The position numbers and the translations under genes are program-made. DNA of 64,000 nucleotides, taken from contig NZ_AP023355.1 of NCBI RefSeq assembly GCF_016865425.1, positions 2,540,198 to 2,604,197 of the forward strand, given 5' to 3'. The first letter of the stretch is position 1. Each line of letters opens with the position of its first letter. The notes under the pieces were generated by a model, which searched no databases, was not told the origin of the DNA, and saw nothing but the letters and a program-made list of their open reading frames with translations. Shown piece by piece: positions 61,675-64,000 of this stretch. The stretch is from Actinocatenispora thailandica (GTDB lineage Bacteria > Actinomycetota > Actinomycetes > Mycobacteriales > Micromonosporaceae).

Positions 61675-63878
61675 ATGGGCAACGAGTCGAGCACCGCTCC
61701 CGCCGGCGCCGGCGACGGGGCGGGCCGGCCGGCCGCCGAGGCGGTGCTGCGGCGGCTGGCGGGGCCGGACGCGGTGCTGCGGGACGACCAGTGGCGCGCG
61801 ATCGAGGCGCTCGTCTCGCCGGCCGCCGACGGCACCGGCCGGCGGGTGCTGCTGGTGCAGCGCACCGGGTTCGGCAAGTCCGCGGTGTACTTCGTGGCGA
61901 CCTCGCTGCTGCGGGCCGCCGGCGCCGGGCCGACCGTGATCGTCTCGCCGCTGCTCGCGCTGATGCGCAACCAGATCGAGGCAGCTGCCGGCGCCGGCAT
62001 TCGGGCCGCCACGATCAACTCCGCCAACGTCACGCAGTGGCAGGCGATCGAGGCGGACATCGCGGCCGGCACGGTCGACGTGCTGCTGGTCAGCCCGGAA
62101 CGGCTCAACAATCCGGACTTTCGCGACCGGATACTGCCGGAGCTGGCCGCCACCACCGGCCTGCTGGTGGTCGACGAGGCGCACTGCGTCTCGGACTGGG
62201 GGCACGACTTCCGGCCCGACTACCGCCGCATCGCCACGTTCCTCGCCGGGCTCGAACCGCACGTACCGGTGCTCGCCACGACCGCCACCGCGAACGCCCG
62301 GGTCACCGCCGACGTGGCCGAACAGCTCGGCGACGTCCCGAGCGGGCCGTCGGGGCAGCCGTCGGCGCCCGGGATCTCGAACCGGACCCTGGTGCTGCGC
62401 GGCCCGCTGGATCGCGACAGCCTGCGGCTCGGGGTGCTGTCACTGCCGAGCCCGGCGCACCGGCTGGCCTGGCTCGCCGATCACCTGGCCGAGCTGCCCG
62501 GCTCCGGCATCATCTACACGCTGACCGTCGCCGCCGCCGACGAGGTCGCGGACTTCCTGCGCGCCCGCGGGCACACCGTCGCCGCCTACTCCGGGCGTAC
62601 CGACCCGGCCGAGCGGGCCGCCGCGGAGCAGGACCTGCTCGCCAACCGGGTGAAGGCGCTGGTGGCGACCTCGGCGCTGGGCATGGGCTTCGACAAGCCG
62701 GACCTGGGCTTCGTGGTGCACCTGGGCGCCCCGGCCTCCCCGATCGCGTACTACCAGCAGGTGGGGCGGGCCGGCCGGGCGGTCGAGCACGCCGAGGTGC
62801 TGCTGCTGCCCGGGCCCGAGGACGAGGCGATCTGGCGGTACTTCGGCTCGCTCGCGTTCCCGCCGGAAGACCAGGTACGGGCCACCCTCGCCGCGCTGTC
62901 GACCGAGGTTCCGACCTCGACCCCGGTGCTGGAGTCGCGGGTGGAACTGCGCCGCAGCCGGCTGGAGCTGATGCTCAAGGTGCTCGACGTGGACGGGCCG
63001 TGCGCCGGGTCCGGGGCGGCTGGCTGGCCACCGGCGCCGGCTGGCGCTACGACACGGCCCGGTACGCCCGGATCGCCGCCGCCCGCGCCGCCGAGCAGCA
63101 GGCGATGCGGGACTATCTGGGTACCGGCGGCTGCCGGCTGCGGTTCCTGCGCGACACGCTCGACGACCCGTACGCCACCGACTGCGGGCGCTGCGACACC
63201 TGCCGCGGCCGGTGGTACGACCCGGGCGTGTCCACCGCGGCGCTGGACGCGGCGCAGCAGCACCTCGGCCGTCCCGGCGTACCGGTGGAGCCGCGGAAGC
63301 TGTGGCCGACCGGTGGCGCTGCGCTGGGCATCGAGCACACCGGCAAGATCGACCCGGCCGAGCTGGCCGCGCCGGGCCGGGCGCTCGGCCGGCTGTCCGA
63401 CATCGGTTGGGGGACCAGGCTGCGCGCGCTGCTGCGCCCCGACGCCGCGGACGCCGAGATCGACGACGAGGTGTTCGCCGGTGTGATCCGGGTGCTCGCG
63501 GACTGGCCGTGGCAGCGCCGCCCGGCCGCGGTCGTCGCGGTGCCGTCCCGGACCCGCCCGCGGCTGGTCGGCTCGCTGGCGCGGCGGCTGGCGCGGGTGG
63601 GTCGGCTGCACTTCCTGGGCGAGCTGTCCCGGGTCGGCGGCGCCGCGCCGGGGGCCGGGGCCGGTGGCAACGCGGTGCATCGGCTCGCCGCGGTGCACGA
63701 CGCGTTCAGCGTCGGCGACGAGCTCGCGGCCGGCCTGGCGCAGCTCGCCGAGGACGAGCCGGTGCTGCTGGTCGACGACCTGACCGACACCGGTTGGACG
63801 CTGACCGTGGCGGCCCGCGAGTTGCGGATGGCCGGCGCCGCTCAGGTGTTGCCGTTCACCCTCGCCGTCCAGGCGTGA
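61675..63878 (+). pseudogene. RecQ-family helicase fused to a phosphoribosyltransferase-like domain, frameshifted
   Basis: A superfamily 2 DNA helicase. Motif 0 DDQWRAIEAL, Walker A QRTGFGKSAVYFVA, DEAH-type VVDEAHCVSDWGHDFRPDY, ATTATANARV, and motif VI YYQQVGRAGRAVEHAE are intact, as is the RecQ zinc region (TDCGRCDTCRGRW). The last ~200 residues hold a phosphoribosyltransferase-like fold (VLLVDDLTDTGWTLTVAARE). The frame breaks at the G-run 62995-62997: it reads VLDVDGPCAGSG, whereas VRRVRGGWLATGAGWRYDT is in the other frame to 63878. Four G instead of three restores 734 residues. The ATG is at 61675. Confidence 0.87.
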
Positions 63879-64000
63879 GATTGCCCGCGGCCGGATGTCC
63901 GGTGCCGGTCGCGGCCCGCAGCACGATGTCCGGCCGCACGGCGGGCCGGGCCAACCGGGGCACAGCGCCCGTGTAGACCCGGTCGACCACCGCGGACACC
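63856..64000 (-). CDS. C-terminal end of an unidentified minus-strand protein
   Basis: Reading from the window's right edge on the minus strand, an open frame encodes about 47 residues (VSAVVDRVYTGAVPRLARP, then PDIVLRAATGTGHPA) up to a TGA at 63858-63856. It overlaps the RecQ end by 23 bp. PDIVLRAATG recalls the ends of some LacI-type regulators, but this is too short to assign. Confidence 0.4.
   Translation of the reverse strand, partial: VSAVVDRVYTGAVPRLARPAVRPDIVLRAATGTGHPAAGNLTPGRRG

Noticed and set aside
57640-62262. Open minus-strand frame of about 1540 codons opposite the GS, aldehyde dehydrogenase, SDR and RecQ genes
   Set aside because: Arg/Gly/His/Val-rich composition without domains; complementary to four recognisable plus-strand genes. 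Typical of very GC-rich DNA.
1-64000. tRNA or rRNA genes
   Set aside because: No T-loop (ggttcgaatcc-type) with matching acceptor arms, and no rRNA-like sequence was recognised by eye; a covariance search would be needed to exclude them fully.

Overview
This 64 kb window is chromosomal DNA from a very GC-rich actinomycete. The core gene order is actinobacterial: rpsP-khpA-rimM-trmD-rplS-lepB-rnhB-DUF2469-yraN-comM-dprA-xerC, then M23 peptidase, rpsB-tsf-pyrH-frr-cdsA-rlmN, and dxr-rseP-ispG-GNAT. The DUF5753/DUF397 regulator pieces and the short GntR protein point to a mycelial group. A Micromonosporaceae-like host is my best guess, from general familiarity only. No tRNA, rRNA, CRISPR array, insertion sequence or prophage is visible.

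Layout. (1) 1-2.4 kb: the broken end of a sulfatase, a truncated XRE/DUF5753 regulator with two DUF397 genes, and a YCII-like protein. (2) 2.6-14.2 kb: an archaeal/eukaryotic-type prolyl-tRNA synthetase and a peptide-use locus. On the minus strand this locus runs M19 dipeptidase, lipoprotein binding protein, two ABC permeases, a creatinase-like M24 protein, a proline-iminopeptidase-like hydrolase and a double-domain Lrp regulator. The two ABC ATPases diverge from it on the plus strand. (3) 14.4-25.4 kb: DUF402, the ribosome/RNA-modification/secretion cluster, and the DNA-processing genes yraN, comM, dprA and xerC. (4) 25.4-33.5 kb: a class V aminotransferase, a repeat-rich M23 protein, a DapC-like aminotransferase, a divergent CGNR regulator/MFS pair and a Q/P-rich membrane protein. 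(5) 33.8-41.7 kb: translation and phospholipid genes (rpsB, tsf, pyrH, frr, cdsA), rlmN, a DivIVA-like protein and DUF2631. (6) 41.9-50.5 kb: accessory metabolism, with an MBL-Rieske fusion, VOC and GyrI-like proteins, glpD, TetR, an AGPS-like flavoenzyme and an SMR pump with its own TetR. (7) 50.8-55.4 kb: MEP isoprenoid genes and the site-2 protease. (8) 55.7-64 kb: a membrane protein, an ArgA-type acetyltransferase, a small GntR cluster, a glutamine-synthetase-like/aldehyde dehydrogenase/SDR catabolic set and a RecQ-phosphoribosyltransferase fusion.

Two features run through the whole window. First, five plus-strand genes (sulfatase, second ABC ATPase, DUF402, AGPS-like, RecQ) each need exactly one extra G or C in a short homopolymer to restore a full-length protein. 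This looks more like systematic consensus error than gene decay. Second, short tandem repeats are unusually common, both between genes and in disordered protein segments (DprA, M23, MFS loop, Q-rich membrane protein, DivIVA-like). One 15-bp array appears to have grown out of the last codons and stop of proS.

The most promising regulatory leads are a 37-bp symmetric operator before the SMR pump, a 10-bp-period operator before the GntR gene, an ARG-box-like dyad at argA, paired DnaA-box sequences and a nested leader hairpin before rplS. I found no clear novel defence or mobile system. The least ordinary protein-level objects are the MBL-Rieske fusion, the creatinase-like M24 protein inside a peptide-uptake operon, and the relocated archaeal-type proS.
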